The position numbers and the translations under genes are program-made. A stretch of DNA of 64,000 nt from the NCBI GenBank assembly GCA_900319075.1, contig ONMZ01000003.1, forward strand, positions 1 through 64,000. The letters run 5' to 3'. Below the pieces are notes generated by a model. It did not search any database and was not told the DNA's origin. It was given only the letters and a program-made list of their open reading frames with translations. This DNA comes from an uncultured Eubacteriales bacterium. Its GTDB lineage: Bacteria; Bacillota; Clostridia; Oscillospirales; Ruminococcaceae. Shown one piece after another: positions 17,580 through 26,685 of this stretch; the stretch's first letter is position 1, and each line of letters starts with the position of its first letter.

Positions 17580-18800
17580 TTACTTATCAGCTATAACGTC
17601 GATGCCCGGAAGTACCTTACCCTCAAGGTACTCAAGTGAAGCTCCGCCGCCTGTTGAGATGTGGCTCATCTTGTCGGCAAAGCCCAGCTGTATAACAGCA
17701 GCTGCGGAATCTCCGCCGCCGATGATAGTTGTAGCATCTGTTTCGGCAAGTGCCTTTGCAACTGCGATAGTTCCCTTTGCAAGAACAGGGTTCTCAAACA
17801 CGCCCATAGGACCGTTCCAAACAACTGTCTTTGCGCTCTTTACAGCGTCACCGAAGAGAGCTGCGGTCTTGTCACCGATGTCAAGGCCCTCCATATCGGC
17901 AGGGATCTTGTCGGTATCTACTACCTTAACGTCGATCTGTGCATCGATAGGATCAGGGAAACCTGCTGCGATAGTTGTATCAATAGGAAGAAGGAGCTTC
18001 TTGCCAAGCTTTTCAGCCTTTTCCATCATTTCCTTGCAGTAGTCAAGCTTAGTGTCGTCAACCAGTGAAAGACCAACTTCCTTGCCCTGAGCCTTGAGGA
18101 ATGTATAAGCCATTCCGCCGCCGATGATAAGTGTATCGCACTTTTCAAGCAGGTTATTGATAACGTTGAGCTTGTCTGCAACTTTTGCACCGCCAAGGAT
18201 AGCAACGAAAGGTCTTACAGGATCCTCAACTGCGTTGCCAAGGAAAGCGATCTCCTTTTGCATCAGATAGCCTACTGCTGTTTCCTTAACAAACTTTGTT
18301 ACGCCTGCTGTTGAAGCGTGTGCTCTGTGAGCGGAACCGAAAGCGTCCATAACGAAAACCTGTCCGTCAACCAGGTCTGCAAGCTCCTTAGCAAACTCCT
18401 CACCGTTCTTGGTCTCCTCGTTGCCTCTGAATCTGGTGTTTTCAAGAACGACGATCTCGCCCTCGTTCATTTCAGCAACAGCCTTCTTTGCATTCTCGCC
18501 AACAACTGTATCGTCGGCTGCAAAAGTAACCTTTGTATCTACCAGCTCTGCAAGTCTTGCAGCAGCGGGTGCCAGTGAGAACTTAGCCTCTGGGCCGTTC
18601 TTTGGCTTGCCCAGGTGTGAGCAAAGAACTACCTTTCCGCCGTCAGCTACCAGTTTTTTGATAGTAGGGAGCGCAGCTGTTATTCTATTATCATTAGTAA
18701 TAACGCCGTCCTTGAGTGGTACGTTGAAATCAACTCTCACAAGAACTTTCTTTCCCTTTACGTTAATGTCATCAACACTAACCTTGTTTAATCCTGCCAT
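17580..18800 (-). CDS. pgk: Phosphoglycerate kinase
   Basis: A 406-residue enzyme transferring phosphate from 1,3-bisphosphoglycerate to ADP. The N-terminal substrate domain shows [14 protein letters not shown] and RITAALPTI, followed by SHLGKPKN. The C-terminal nucleotide domain carries GGAKVADKL and GGGDSAAAV. The ATG at 18800 is preferred, with GAGAGG twelve bases upstream; the in-frame ATG at 18812 would touch that site. It is monocistronic, ending in a strong terminator. Its leader carries the same hairpin type as tpiA. Confidence 0.97.
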   Translation of the reverse strand: MAGLNKVSVDDINVKGKKVLVRVDFNVPLKDGVITNDNRITAALPTIKKLVADGGKVVLCSHLGKPKNGPEAKFSLAPAAARLAELVDTKVTFAADDTVVGENAKKAVAEMNEGEIVVLENTRFRGNEETKNGEEFAKELADLVDGQVFVMDAFGSAHRAHASTAGVTKFVKETAVGYLMQKEIAFLGNAVEDPVRPFVAILGGAKVADKLNVINNLLEKCDTLIIGGGMAYTFLKAQGKEVGLSLVDDTKLDYCKEMMEKAEKLGKKLLLPIDTTIAAGFPDPIDAQIDVKVVDTDKIPADMEGLDIGDKTAALFGDAVKSAKTVVWNGPMGVFENPVLAKGTIAVAKALAETDATTIIGGGDSAAAVIQLGFADKMSHISTGGGASLEYLEGKVLPGIDVIADK

Positions 18801-18828
18801 AATTACAGACATCCTCTCTTTATTATAT

Positions 18829-18850
18829 TTGGGGCACGCCCCATGATTTA
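18829..18850 (-). promoter_or_regulatory. Leader hairpin upstream of pgk
   Basis: On the plus strand it reads TTGGGGCACGCCCCATGATT, nearly the same as the element before tpiA. A TATAAT-like hexamer at 18822-18827 (minus) lies just downstream, so the hairpin may instead sit between the promoter elements. Its role is unknown. Confidence 0.45.
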
Positions 18851-18922
18851 CGTTTTTATATCCGCCTTACGGCTGTTTATCCAAAAAGCGCTCTTTCGGA
18901 CGCACAAACTTTTTCATAAGTG

Positions 18923-19114
18923 CTATTGCTTGTCGGACTTATCCTTGCCGCCCTTTGAATTGATTATCACACCTGCTGCCACCATGATCAGACCGATGAT
19001 AAGTGCCGTGATCGACCACACTCTGTCCACATCAATAAGAAATCTGCACCAGCCGGTCACAAGTATTATGGCGATACCACCGCCCATAAGTATCCACGGC
19101 AATCTTCCGTTCAT
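18923..19114 (-). CDS. Small two-helix membrane protein
   Basis: A 63-residue protein beginning at the ATG at 19114, five bases after GGAGGAG. The longer reading from 19168 overlaps degV without a ribosome site. Two hydrophobic helices (about 5-22 and 32-52) are joined by a short loop with Arg and Asp, and the tail GGKDKSDKQ is charged. It lies 25 bases after degV and is probably the last gene of the pdxY-trmL-degV operon. No function can be assigned. Confidence 0.65.
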   Translation of the reverse strand: MNGRLPWILMGGGIAIILVTGWCRFLIDVDRVWSITALIIGLIMVAAGVIINSKGGKDKSDKQ

Positions 19115-19139
19115 TAAGCACTCCTCCAAAAGCTCAGTT

Positions 19140-20012
19140 TTACTTATGCTGTGCCTTGAAAATAACACCCACGACTCTGGGACCTGCGTTGATAGCTATT
19201 GCCGCACCTATCTGAAAATACTTTTCCGGCGGATAGCCAACCTTTTTTATCATCATCTGTGCCATTTCCTCCATAACCGTCTCGTCGTTTCCGTATACGA
19301 TACAGTATGGGGTCTTAGGTATCATGTGTTCAACTGTAAGATCAAGTATCTTTGGGATTACCGCCTTGTCGCCTCTGACCTTAGTCTCGGTAACTATCTT
19401 GTTGTCCTGTATCCTCATCACGGGTTTTAGTCCCATGACCTCCCCCACGAATGCAGCGGCGGAAGGTATCCTTCCGGACTTTCTGGCATATTTAAGAGTA
19501 TACGGAGCAAAGAAGATAACGCAATTGTCGATCCAGTCTTTCATAAAAGCGACAATATCCTTGGCCTCCATGCCCTTTCTTGCCTTTTTGGCACCCTGGA
19601 TAACGGCATATCCGTAGCCGCCGGTATATCCTCTGCCGTCGATGTTGTAAAAGTTTATTTTTCCCTTTGCCTCCGGGTTCTCCTCAAAGAACATATCCAC
19701 CGCCATAAGGGAGTTGCCGTATGTAGCTGAACCCTGGCTGTTTATGGTGGTATTTATAACATCGGTATAACCTTGTTTGTAAAGCTCTTTAAAAACCTCT
19801 GCATATTCCATAGAGGTTATCTGTGAGGTCGTGGGAACTCCGTCATACGCATCAAGCATCTTATAGAACTTCTTGTTGTCGAAATCCACACGTGTGGTGT
19901 AGCTTTTATCGCCCATTGCCACCTTGAAATTAAGTATCAATATATCATACTTTTTTTCATATTCCGCTGAAATGTCGCTGGCGGAATCTGTAATGAACTT
20001 TATTTTAGCCAT
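19140..20012 (-). CDS. DegV-family fatty acid-binding protein
   Basis: A 290-residue DegV protein. In Firmicutes, FakB proteins of this family present fatty acids to the kinase FakA for entry into phospholipid synthesis. The diagnostic N-terminus ITDSASDIS is present, as are the TSQ (about 50, VPTTSQITSMEY) and NTTINSQGSATYGN segments, which form the head-group pocket, and a GPRVVGVIF ending. The start codon overlaps the trmL stop as TAATG, showing translational coupling. FakA is not in the window. Confidence 0.93.
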   Translation of the reverse strand: MAKIKFITDSASDISAEYEKKYDILILNFKVAMGDKSYTTRVDFDNKKFYKMLDAYDGVPTTSQITSMEYAEVFKELYKQGYTDVINTTINSQGSATYGNSLMAVDMFFEENPEAKGKINFYNIDGRGYTGGYGYAVIQGAKKARKGMEAKDIVAFMKDWIDNCVIFFAPYTLKYARKSGRIPSAAAFVGEVMGLKPVMRIQDNKIVTETKVRGDKAVIPKILDLTVEHMIPKTPYCIVYGNDETVMEEMAQMMIKKVGYPPEKYFQIGAAIAINAGPRVVGVIFKAQHK

Positions 20013-20557
20013 TATAATGTATCCTCCCCGTTATTTTGCCAAGTGTATTGTGTAAGCTGTCCCTTTGTGGAAAGCTCCGGATATCCCCACTGTCTGAGTA
20101 CCTCATAAGCCGCTATTGCCACGGAATTTGAAAGATTAAGACTACGCAGGGTCTTTCGCATGGGTATCCTTACACATTTATCAGGATTATCGTAAAGCAG
20201 TTTTTCAGGCAGCCCTTTATCCTCTCTGCCAAAAATAAGATACGTGTCCTTATTTATGTCGTAAACGGCATCAGAATGTACTTTTCTTCCCTTGGTAGTA
20301 AAAAGGAACATATCGCCGCTGTTTTTTGAAAAGAAATCATCAAGGCTTTCATACTCGTATATCTCAAGCTTATCCCAGTAATCAAGCCCCGCCCGTTTAA
20401 GCTGGCTGTCTGTAATGGTGAAACCGTATGGCTTTATCATATGCAGCACCGCACCGGTGACCGCACAGGTCCTTGATATGTTTCCTGTGTTCTGAGGTAT
20501 CCTTGGCTCTGCCAGGACTATATGGAGCCTGGGCCCTGTTTTTTTGCCAAAGCTCAT
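20012..20557 (-). CDS. trmL: tRNA (cytidine(34)-2'-O)-methyltransferase
   Basis: A SPOUT-family enzyme of about 181 residues that methylates the wobble ribose of certain leucine tRNAs. Motifs are LAEPRIPQNTGNISRTC near the N-terminus, LIFGREDKGLP in the middle, and RIPMRKTLRSLNLSNSVAIAAYEVLRQ forming the trefoil knot and AdoMet site. It starts at 20557 or 20560 (adjacent ATGs), with GAGG upstream, overlapping the pdxY stop. The stop is fused to the degV start. Confidence 0.93.
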   Translation of the reverse strand: MSFGKKTGPRLHIVLAEPRIPQNTGNISRTCAVTGAVLHMIKPYGFTITDSQLKRAGLDYWDKLEIYEYESLDDFFSKNSGDMFLFTTKGRKVHSDAVYDINKDTYLIFGREDKGLPEKLLYDNPDKCVRIPMRKTLRSLNLSNSVAIAAYEVLRQWGYPELSTKGQLTQYTWQNNGEDTL

Positions 20558-21414
20558 CATATCCTCACACAATCATTGTACTGTCTGTCCGAAAAAAGCC
20601 TTCCAAGCTCGCCTTCAAACATCAGTCCCTCTGTCCACGGTTTTTTGCATCTGTATGTAACTCTGACCGAGTGCTCGGTGAAATCTCCCGCTCTGTTCAT
20701 AGCTACCGCCAGGTCGTCGCCTTTGAGTATGCTGCCTATAAGCACGCTGGCGAACATATCGCCTGTTCCCGAGTAATGCGCCGGCACAATTTTGCTGTTC
20801 AGTCTCCAGAAACTGCCGTCGGCTTTATTATAACCCACCGTAGCCATATTTCCGTCTTCAAGCATAACGCTTGTTATCACCACAATACCTGCTCCCATTT
20901 CCGACAGGCGCACCAACCACCTTTTGATAAGGTCAAGGGACACAGCGTTCTTAGGGTATTGCTCTCCAAGAAGTATCGCCGCCTCGGTAAGGTTTGGTGT
21001 TATGATGTCCGCTACCGCCACAAGCTCGCTCATTCTGTCGCAAAGCTCCTTGGTATAGGTGGCATACGCCCTTCCGTCGTCCCCCATCACAGGGTCGACA
21101 AGTTTCAAAGAGTCGGGAAAGGCTCTGAAAAACTCAAGGCAATGGTCTATCTGCTCCGCAGAAGCCAAAAAGCCGCTGTATATACAGTCAAAATCCACCT
21201 TTAGCTTTTTATAATGCTCCAGCACAGGCACCATAAAATCTGTAAGGTCATGCATCACGAATTCGCCGTAGCCCGTATGAGCCGAAAGCACCGCCGTGGG
21301 AACAGGGCACACCTGTATACCCATTGCACTCAATACAGGGATTATCACCGTCAGAGAACACCTGCCCAGACCGGACATATCCTGTATTGCGGCGACTTTT
21401 TTTATATTTTTCAT
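20557..21414 (-). CDS. pdxY: Pyridoxamine/pyridoxal kinase
   Basis: A ribokinase-fold enzyme of 285 residues that phosphorylates B6 vitamers for salvage to pyridoxal phosphate. Signs are QDMSGLGRCSLTVIIPVLSAMG at the N-terminus, DPVMGDDGRAY in the middle and the anion-hole motif SGTGDMFASVLIG. GAGGG lies about nine bases before the ATG. A promoter at 21450-21478 starts the operon pdxY-trmL-degV-small membrane protein. PdxY and PdxK subtypes cannot be separated by eye. Confidence 0.92.
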   Translation of the reverse strand: MKNIKKVAAIQDMSGLGRCSLTVIIPVLSAMGIQVCPVPTAVLSAHTGYGEFVMHDLTDFMVPVLEHYKKLKVDFDCIYSGFLASAEQIDHCLEFFRAFPDSLKLVDPVMGDDGRAYATYTKELCDRMSELVAVADIITPNLTEAAILLGEQYPKNAVSLDLIKRWLVRLSEMGAGIVVITSVMLEDGNMATVGYNKADGSFWRLNSKIVPAHYSGTGDMFASVLIGSILKGDDLAVAMNRAGDFTEHSVRVTYRCKKPWTEGLMFEGELGRLFSDRQYNDCVRI

Positions 21415-21449
21415 AAAGCACTACCCTCACAACACATACTTATCAATTT

Positions 21450-21478
21450 ATTGTAACATATTATTTCTCATTTTTCAA
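21450..21478 (-). promoter_or_regulatory. Promoter of the pdxY-trmL-degV operon
   Basis: TTGAAA at 21473-21478 and TACAAT at 21450-21455 on the minus strand, spacer 17. Confidence 0.8.
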
Positions 21479-21544
21479 TAGGTAAACGGTCATTTTTGCA
21501 AATAATCTTACAGTTATCAACTATCATGTGCTGCATTTGTGCGA

Positions 21545-22519
21545 TCAGCGCCGTCTGATGCTTATCTCTCCGCTTGAGATCAGCCTTTTTTCGCCGTTTT
21601 CCATTTCCACTTCAAGGCGGCATTCGTCATCCACATCTATGATCCTGCATGGGGTCCTGCCCTGTGGACCTATGATATATATGTCCTCGCCCTTCCACAT
21701 CAGCCTTTCGCTATATGCACGGCGGAAACCGCCTTTTTCCACATCGTGGTAATAATCCATAAAGCTGCTGATGATCCTGCCTGCCAGTTTGTTTTTCAGC
21801 CGGGGCACCGTGTCATTGGCAACTGCACCGGCAACGTCTGCTATCTCCTTGGGAAAGCCTCCTTGGGGAACATATACGTTCACCCCGATACCCAGCACAG
21901 CATAATCGAAGCCTCCGTTTTCCACGGAAACAGCCGCCTCTGTAAGTATGCCGCAGACCTTTGCGCCGTTAAGATAGACGTCATTGACCCATTTGATGCC
22001 GGGCTTGCTGCCCGTGGCACTTTCTATTGCATCGCACACCGCAAGTGCAGCGCAGGTGGTTATCCTCATCGCCTTTGACATTGGCATCTGAGGTCTTAAA
22101 AGAATGCTCAGATACAATCCCGAATCTTTAGGGGAAAAAAACGACCTTCCCAGCCTTCCCTTGCCCCCTGTCTGCTGTCTGGCGATCACGACCTTGCCTT
22201 CACTTTCGCCATTTTTAGCGTATTCCTTTATGATCTCGTTTGTGCTGTCCACGCAGTCAAAGACCTGGATATCCAGCTCACGGTATCTGTCTGAGAGATA
22301 TTTTTTCACGCCGCCGAGGGTAAGTATATCTCCGCTCGTTTCCAGACAATAGCCCTTATTTGTCACCGCTGTGATCTCAAAGCCTTGTTTGATAAGTTCT
22401 TTGATCGCCTTCCACACCGCTCCCCGTGTGCAGCCAAGCTGTCTGGCAAGCTCCTGTCCGGACACGAACTCTCCGCAGTTTTGTTCAAGAATACTTGCCA
22501 CTTTTTCCTTAATGGTCAC
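21545..22519 (-). CDS. birA: Biotin-protein ligase / biotin operon repressor
   Basis: A 324-residue bifunctional BirA. The N-terminal winged helix (about 1-65, with SGQELARQLGCTRGAVWKAIKEL) binds the biotin operator. The central ligase domain contains GGKGRLGRSFFSPKDSGLYLS, the biotinyl-AMP loop, and KWVNDVYL, followed by the C-terminal SH3-like domain. It biotinylates carrier proteins and represses biotin genes when loaded. It follows an amidohydrolase gene by 22 bases. No bio genes or operators are visible here. Confidence 0.95.
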   Translation of the reverse strand: MTIKEKVASILEQNCGEFVSGQELARQLGCTRGAVWKAIKELIKQGFEITAVTNKGYCLETSGDILTLGGVKKYLSDRYRELDIQVFDCVDSTNEIIKEYAKNGESEGKVVIARQQTGGKGRLGRSFFSPKDSGLYLSILLRPQMPMSKAMRITTCAALAVCDAIESATGSKPGIKWVNDVYLNGAKVCGILTEAAVSVENGGFDYAVLGIGVNVYVPQGGFPKEIADVAGAVANDTVPRLKNKLAGRIISSFMDYYHDVEKGGFRRAYSERLMWKGEDIYIIGPQGRTPCRIIDVDDECRLEVEMENGEKRLISSGEISIRRR

Positions 22520-22541
22520 CGCTATCCCTCCCTATGACTGC

Positions 22542-23336
22542 TTACAGTCCCAGCAGTCTTTGTGCGTTTATCCCAAGTATTTTTTCCTTGTCGTCATCAG
22601 ATATCCTGAGTCCCAGTATCTTATCCCGTATCCTGTCAGGTCTGTCCCAGGGCATATCGCTGCCGAACAGGATCCTGTCGGCGCCATGCTTTCTGATTAT
22701 TTTCGTCATTATATCATCAGGGCATCTCCAGGACGTAAAAGCCGTGTCAAAATACACCTCGCCGTCGACTCCCGCAAGGATATCGTACACATCCTGCCAG
22801 TGGTCGTTGCATCCAAGATGGGCAAGTATTATTTTCAAGCCCTTATGCCGCTTTATCATTTTCAGCGCAGGTCCGGCCATACAGTGTATAAGATCCGGCG
22901 AAAGAACGTCAAACCCCGAATGGAATATGACCGGCAGATCTGCCTGCTTTGCAGCATCAAGCACCGGATCCACCTTTGGGTCATCCACCATAAAATCCTG
23001 GTAATCCGGGTGAAGCTTTATACCGTGCAGACCCCTTTGTTTTATCCTGAACACTTCCTCCACAGCATCCTGTGCATCCGGGTGGACACTGCCAAAGGGA
23101 ATAAACCTGTCCCCTTCCTGCTGCTGTGCCCAATCGTTTATCACCGTCTGCTGACCGGGTTTGGTGGCAATGGACAAAAGCACCGACTTGTCCACTCCCC
23201 ATTTGTCCATACACTCCACAGTCTGCTCCACCAGCCCTCTTGTGTAAGGGGTTATCCCGCAGCGCTGTGCAAGAACTGTTATGGCTTTTTCTGCTATTTT
23301 CGGGTTGAATGCGTGTACATGAAAATCAATTATCAT
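22542..23336 (-). CDS. Amidohydrolase-family protein (PF04909 type)
   Basis: A 264-residue TIM-barrel metal-dependent hydrolase or decarboxylase. The metal-binding HxH is DFHVHAFNP at the N-terminus. GIKLHPDY, IFHSGFD and LAHLGCNDHW supply further ligands, and FGSDMPWDRP holds the catalytic Asp. The ATG at 23336 follows GAAGGAAAG; the longer reading from 23408 runs through the promoter. The substrate is unknown. It forms a two-gene operon with birA, an arrangement that says little about function. Confidence 0.87.
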   Translation of the reverse strand: MIIDFHVHAFNPKIAEKAITVLAQRCGITPYTRGLVEQTVECMDKWGVDKSVLLSIATKPGQQTVINDWAQQQEGDRFIPFGSVHPDAQDAVEEVFRIKQRGLHGIKLHPDYQDFMVDDPKVDPVLDAAKQADLPVIFHSGFDVLSPDLIHCMAGPALKMIKRHKGLKIILAHLGCNDHWQDVYDILAGVDGEVYFDTAFTSWRCPDDIMTKIIRKHGADRILFGSDMPWDRPDRIRDKILGLRISDDDKEKILGINAQRLLGL

Positions 23337-23376
23337 TTTTTCTTTCCTTCTTTGCTTTACTGCATTTATCCCCATT

Positions 23377-23405
23377 ATTTTACCACATTCCTCAGCTTTT
23401 TTCAA
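23377..23405 (-). promoter_or_regulatory. Promoter of amidohydrolase-birA
   Basis: TTGAAA at 23400-23405 and TAAAAT at 23377-23382 on the minus strand, spacer 17. It is back to back with the plus-strand promoter at 23444. Confidence 0.78.
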
Positions 23406-23443
23406 CAATCATTGCTATATTTTCGGCAAATCTTGCAAAACCC

Positions 23444-23472
23444 TTGAAAAATAAGTTGCAACGTGTTAAAAT
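23444..23472 (+). promoter_or_regulatory. Promoter of the PH-like gene and nnrED
   Basis: TTGAAA at 23444-23449 and TAAAAT at 23467-23472, spacer 17. Confidence 0.75.
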
Positions 23473-23509
23473 ATTAGGGAAGTTTAATAAAACGAAGGGA
23501 GCATTTTCA

Positions 23510-24070
23510 GTGGTAACAGACAGTTTTATGGAGCAGGTGGTCAAAAAGACACCCACACAGCGTGATAAGGTCCTGGGAATAATGGTCAAGGTATCTGCCT
23601 TTGCCCTTGCCATGGCGCTTATCTTTACCGCAATGGCGTTTGAGTCTAAATTCGCACCCCTTGCTATATTTCTTGGGATACTGGCAATTTATTTTTCCTT
23701 TAAGCTTGCCAAAAAGCTGGAAATAGAATACGAGTATATTTTCACCAACGGTGAGCTGGACATTGATAAGATCATCGCCCAGAGCAAGCGCAAAAGACTT
23801 TGCTCGCTGAGCCTGAACAATATTTCACAGATCGGCATCTGGGACGATGATATGGAGCTTGAACAGGACAGCACTATGGTGCTTGCCTCGGACAACAGCG
23901 GTGAAATGAAAGAGTTTTTTATCAACTTTAAATACAGGGACTACGGCGAGACCACCCTTTTCTTTTCCCCAAACGATAAGCTTGTCAACATGATGATACC
24001 TTATCTTCCCAGAGAGATACGAAAGGAATTCACCAAGATATATACTCCCGGTCAGACATCAGAGGAGTGA
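23510..24070 (+). CDS. Two-helix membrane protein with PH-like domain
   Basis: A 187-residue protein starting at a GTG with GAAGGGAG eight bases upstream; the reading could be extended further 5' but that would cross the promoter. Two adjacent helices (about 28-65) precede a beta-rich domain with YEYIFTNGELDIDKI and a charged C-terminus, the pattern of bacterial PH-like membrane proteins (DUF6106-like, from memory). The next gene begins 17 bases later, so it is cotranscribed with the NAD(P)HX repair enzyme. No catalytic residues are apparent. Confidence 0.7.
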   Translation: MVTDSFMEQVVKKTPTQRDKVLGIMVKVSAFALAMALIFTAMAFESKFAPLAIFLGILAIYFSFKLAKKLEIEYEYIFTNGELDIDKIIAQSKRKRLCSLSLNNISQIGIWDDDMELEQDSTMVLASDNSGEMKEFFINFKYRDYGETTLFFSPNDKLVNMMIPYLPREIRKEFTKIYTPGQTSEE

Positions 24071-24086
24071 AAAGGGAGGATAAACA

Positions 24087-25607
24087 ATGCAGCGCATACT
24101 TACGGTACAGCAGATGGTAAACTGCGAGAAGAACTCTCATAACAGCGGTGTGAGCCTTTCCTGTCTTATGGACAACGCAGGGCAGGCTCTTGGGCGTTTT
24201 GTGCTCAAAGCCTGTATGTCCCGCAGTTCCCGCCGATGCCTTATCCTTGCCGGCAAAGGCAATAACGGGGGCGACGGTTTTGTCTGTGCAGATCTTCTTG
24301 CACATTCGGGAGTTGATGTAACCGTTATGCTTGTGTGCGGCGAAGCTTCCACCGATCTTGCAAAAGCAGCATTCGCAAAGCTTGGTCCGGATGTGACCGT
24401 ACTTCCCTTTTCCGCAGACAGCAGTCTTCTCTCCGGCTTTGATGTGATCGTTGACTGCCTTTTCGGCACAGGATTTCACGGCAGCCTTAGGGAAGATATT
24501 TGCGGCATACTGCAAATCGTGAACTCCACAGATGCTCTTCGCATCGCCTGTGACCTGCCCTCCGGGTGCGATGCTTTAAACGGGCTTGCAGATAAGGATT
24601 CTTTCAAGGCGCACATGACCCTTACTTTCCACAGAAAAAAAGCAGGTATGTTTCTTTCTCCGTGCAGGTATTTCTGCGGTGAGGTGACTGTGGCGGATAT
24701 AGGCATACCGAAAGGCTGTGAGAGCGACCCGTTCAAAGTCGAGCTTTGCGATGAGCAGTACGTCAAAGGTATACTGCCCGAAAGGCTTGCCTATGGCAAC
24801 AAAGGCACATTCGGCAAGGTCACCGCTGTGTGCGGAAGCGAAAGATACATTGGCGCTGCGGGGATAAGTGCTCTTGGCGCTTTGCGAAGCGGCGTGGGGC
24901 TGTATGAGCTTTGCTCCGGGGACAAGGTCATAGATTCCCTTTCCTCCGCCATTTTTGAGTGCACCTACACACGGCTTGAAACAGACAGCGAGGGCTTTCT
25001 TACCGCAGATAACGCACCGCTTCTTATAGAAAAGTCAAAAAATTCCCGATGTATGCTTATCGGCTGCGGTCTTGGGCACACACCGCAGACGGAAAAGCTG
25101 GTAGCTGAACTGGTGATAAACAGCTTTTGCCCCCTGGTGATAGATGCAGACGGCATAAATTCTCTGGCGGCGAATATAGATGTATTACAGAAGAAAAAAT
25201 CAGATGTGATACTTACGCCTCATCCTATGGAGCTTGCACGGCTTTGGGGAAAAAGCCTTGAACAGGTGCTTTCCAACAGGCTGGATATTACCCGTGAAAT
25301 AGCTGAAAAATATGGCATTACCCTGCTTTCAAAAAGCGCAGAGAGCTTTGCGGTAAACAGCGAAAGATGCATCCTTACAAACGCAGGCTGCACTGCCCTT
25401 TCAAAGGGTGGTTCGGGTGATCTTCTTGCAGGCATAACAGCCTCGTTGATCGCTCAGGGCTGCAAGCCTGTTGATGCTTGTGCAGGGGCAAGCTTCATAA
25501 TGGGCTCGACCGCTCAGCTGCTTTGTGAACACTCATCTCCAAGAAGCATCCTGCCAACGGATATTGCCGCTTCCCTGGGAATGTATTTCTCCAAGCTTGA
25601 AGCATAA
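24087..25607 (+). CDS. nnrD: Bifunctional NAD(P)HX epimerase/dehydratase
   Basis: A 506-residue fusion that repairs hydrated NAD(P)H. The N-terminal YjeF domain (about 1-210) epimerises NAD(P)HX, with LAGKGNNGGDGFVCA as its nucleotide loop and DCLFGTGFHG. The C-terminal ribokinase-like domain (about 225-506) is the ADP-dependent dehydratase, with GKVTAVCGS, LTPHPMELARL and SKGGSGDLLAGI. AAGGGAGG precedes the ATG. Both halves look intact. It ends at a terminator 24 bases on. Confidence 0.95.
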   Translation: MQRILTVQQMVNCEKNSHNSGVSLSCLMDNAGQALGRFVLKACMSRSSRRCLILAGKGNNGGDGFVCADLLAHSGVDVTVMLVCGEASTDLAKAAFAKLGPDVTVLPFSADSSLLSGFDVIVDCLFGTGFHGSLREDICGILQIVNSTDALRIACDLPSGCDALNGLADKDSFKAHMTLTFHRKKAGMFLSPCRYFCGEVTVADIGIPKGCESDPFKVELCDEQYVKGILPERLAYGNKGTFGKVTAVCGSERYIGAAGISALGALRSGVGLYELCSGDKVIDSLSSAIFECTYTRLETDSEGFLTADNAPLLIEKSKNSRCMLIGCGLGHTPQTEKLVAELVINSFCPLVIDADGINSLAANIDVLQKKKSDVILTPHPMELARLWGKSLEQVLSNRLDITREIAEKYGITLLSKSAESFAVNSERCILTNAGCTALSKGGSGDLLAGITASLIAQGCKPVDACAGASFIMGSTAQLLCEHSSPRSILPTDIAASLGMYFSKLEA

Positions 25608-25630
25608 CACTTCACATTAACAACAAAAAC

Positions 25631-25668
25631 AAGGCTTTCTTCTGATCCCGGAAGGAAGCCTTTTTTAC
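25631..25668 (+). terminator. Terminator after nnrED
   Basis: An AAGGCTT stem (25631-25637 with 25655-25661), extended inward by CTTC/GAAG pairs, runs into six Ts. Confidence 0.8.
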
Positions 25669-25680
25669 GGAGGAAAAATC

Positions 25681-26172
25681 ATGCACATTAAAAAGTTTAT
25701 TCTGATTTCTCTTGCAGGTCTGTGCCTTAGCGCTTGTGGAAATTCTGCCGGTGCAAAGCCTTGTGACATAGACGAAAATTTCAGCTGCCGTGTTACGATC
25801 ACGCACCGGGAAAAACAGTTCACGGCGAATGTGAAACGAGCCGATGCAGACGTATGGGAAATGGAGTTTTCCCGACCTGATACCGTCAAGGGAATGAAGA
25901 TCGGACTTACAGGCAAGGTGTGTACAATGGACTTTATGGGACTGCGCTACGAGTTTGACCGCAGCACCCCGGGAGAAATGTCAATGGCGGATACCTGCTG
26001 CGGCGCAGTGGAAAAGCTTATAAGCAAAAAAGAGGTAAGCTGTTCCAAGGACGGAGAAGATATAATCGAAAAAGCCTCACTTAACGGACAGGATTTTTCT
26101 GCACGTTTCAAAAACGGAGAGCTAAAAGAAATAGACTTTCCCGGAGATATAAAATATGAATTTGAAAAATAG
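25681..26172 (+). CDS. Small lipoprotein of unknown function
   Basis: A 163-residue secreted lipoprotein: a short basic start and hydrophobic stretch end in the lipobox LSAC with Cys19. The mature part has two halves of beta-strand character and two adjacent cysteines (DTCCGAVEKL). GGAGG lies seven bases before the ATG. It follows the nnrED terminator closely, so it may rely on readthrough. The beta-rich C-terminal part (KASLNGQDFSARFKNGELKEIDFPG) recalls outer-layer LolA-like folds, but this is only a guess. Confidence 0.75.
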   Translation: MHIKKFILISLAGLCLSACGNSAGAKPCDIDENFSCRVTITHREKQFTANVKRADADVWEMEFSRPDTVKGMKIGLTGKVCTMDFMGLRYEFDRSTPGEMSMADTCCGAVEKLISKKEVSCSKDGEDIIEKASLNGQDFSARFKNGELKEIDFPGDIKYEFEK

Positions 26173-26173
26173 C

Positions 26174-26207
26174 AAAAAAAGACCTTTGGCATAGATACCA
26201 AAGGTCT
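26174..26207 (-). terminator. Terminator of the DUF3592-like gene
   Basis: A ten-base stem (26180-26189 with 26198-26207) is followed on the minus strand by seven Ts. It may serve the convergent lipoprotein gene less efficiently. Confidence 0.85.
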
Positions 26208-26218
26208 GTATGGAAAGC

Positions 26219-26623
26219 CTATGCAAAAATAAGCGTTACAACTGCCAGCGCCAGTGCGATAAGCATAAGAATCACACCCTTGCCATAACCGCTTTTCTGT
26301 TTTGCAGTCATGAACTCCTTGGGCTTGAGGGGATTGAACTTGATATTGACCTGCGTACCCACCTTGTATGCCTTTCGATCACTTGATCTTGCCTTTGCTG
26401 TGCGCTTGAATGTCTCGACCCCGACTTTATATTCAAGCACAGGTCTGTAGCTGTATGACTTATTGCCCTTGTCATCGGTGTCTGTGTCACGCTTTATATC
26501 CACAATAGTGGCAACAGCAGGCTCGGTACACCTCTGTTTTCTTCTCACAGCCAGATAAACCAACAAAAATCCCACAGCGAACATCAGTCCCGCAACGATA
26601 AGCATAATGCCCTTGACACCCAT
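26219..26623 (-). CDS. DUF3592-like membrane protein
   Basis: A 134-residue protein starting at the ATG at 26623, eight bases after GGAG. It has an N-terminal helix (about 5-25), a beta-rich domain with ATIVDIKRDTDTDDKGNKSYSYRPVLEYKV and GTQVNIKFNPLKPKEF, and a C-terminal helix. This is the DUF3592 layout, also seen at 16058-16612. Members are common and uncharacterised. It is monocistronic, with its own promoter and terminator. Confidence 0.78.
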   Translation of the reverse strand: MGVKGIMLIVAGLMFAVGFLLVYLAVRRKQRCTEPAVATIVDIKRDTDTDDKGNKSYSYRPVLEYKVGVETFKRTAKARSSDRKAYKVGTQVNIKFNPLKPKEFMTAKQKSGYGKGVILMLIALALAVVTLIFA

Positions 26624-26656
26624 AACAAACGCTCCTTTCATGTAAAACCTGTAACC

Positions 26657-26685
26657 ATTATAACACAGCGTTATCAAAAATGCAA
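26657..26685 (-). promoter_or_regulatory. Promoter of the DUF3592-like gene
   Basis: TTGCAT at 26680-26685 and TATAAT at 26657-26662 on the minus strand, spacer 17. Confidence 0.8.

Noticed and set aside
22371-23447. Plus-strand frame of 358 codons
   Set aside because: It covers birA and the amidohydrolase, both well supported on the other strand, and their promoter.
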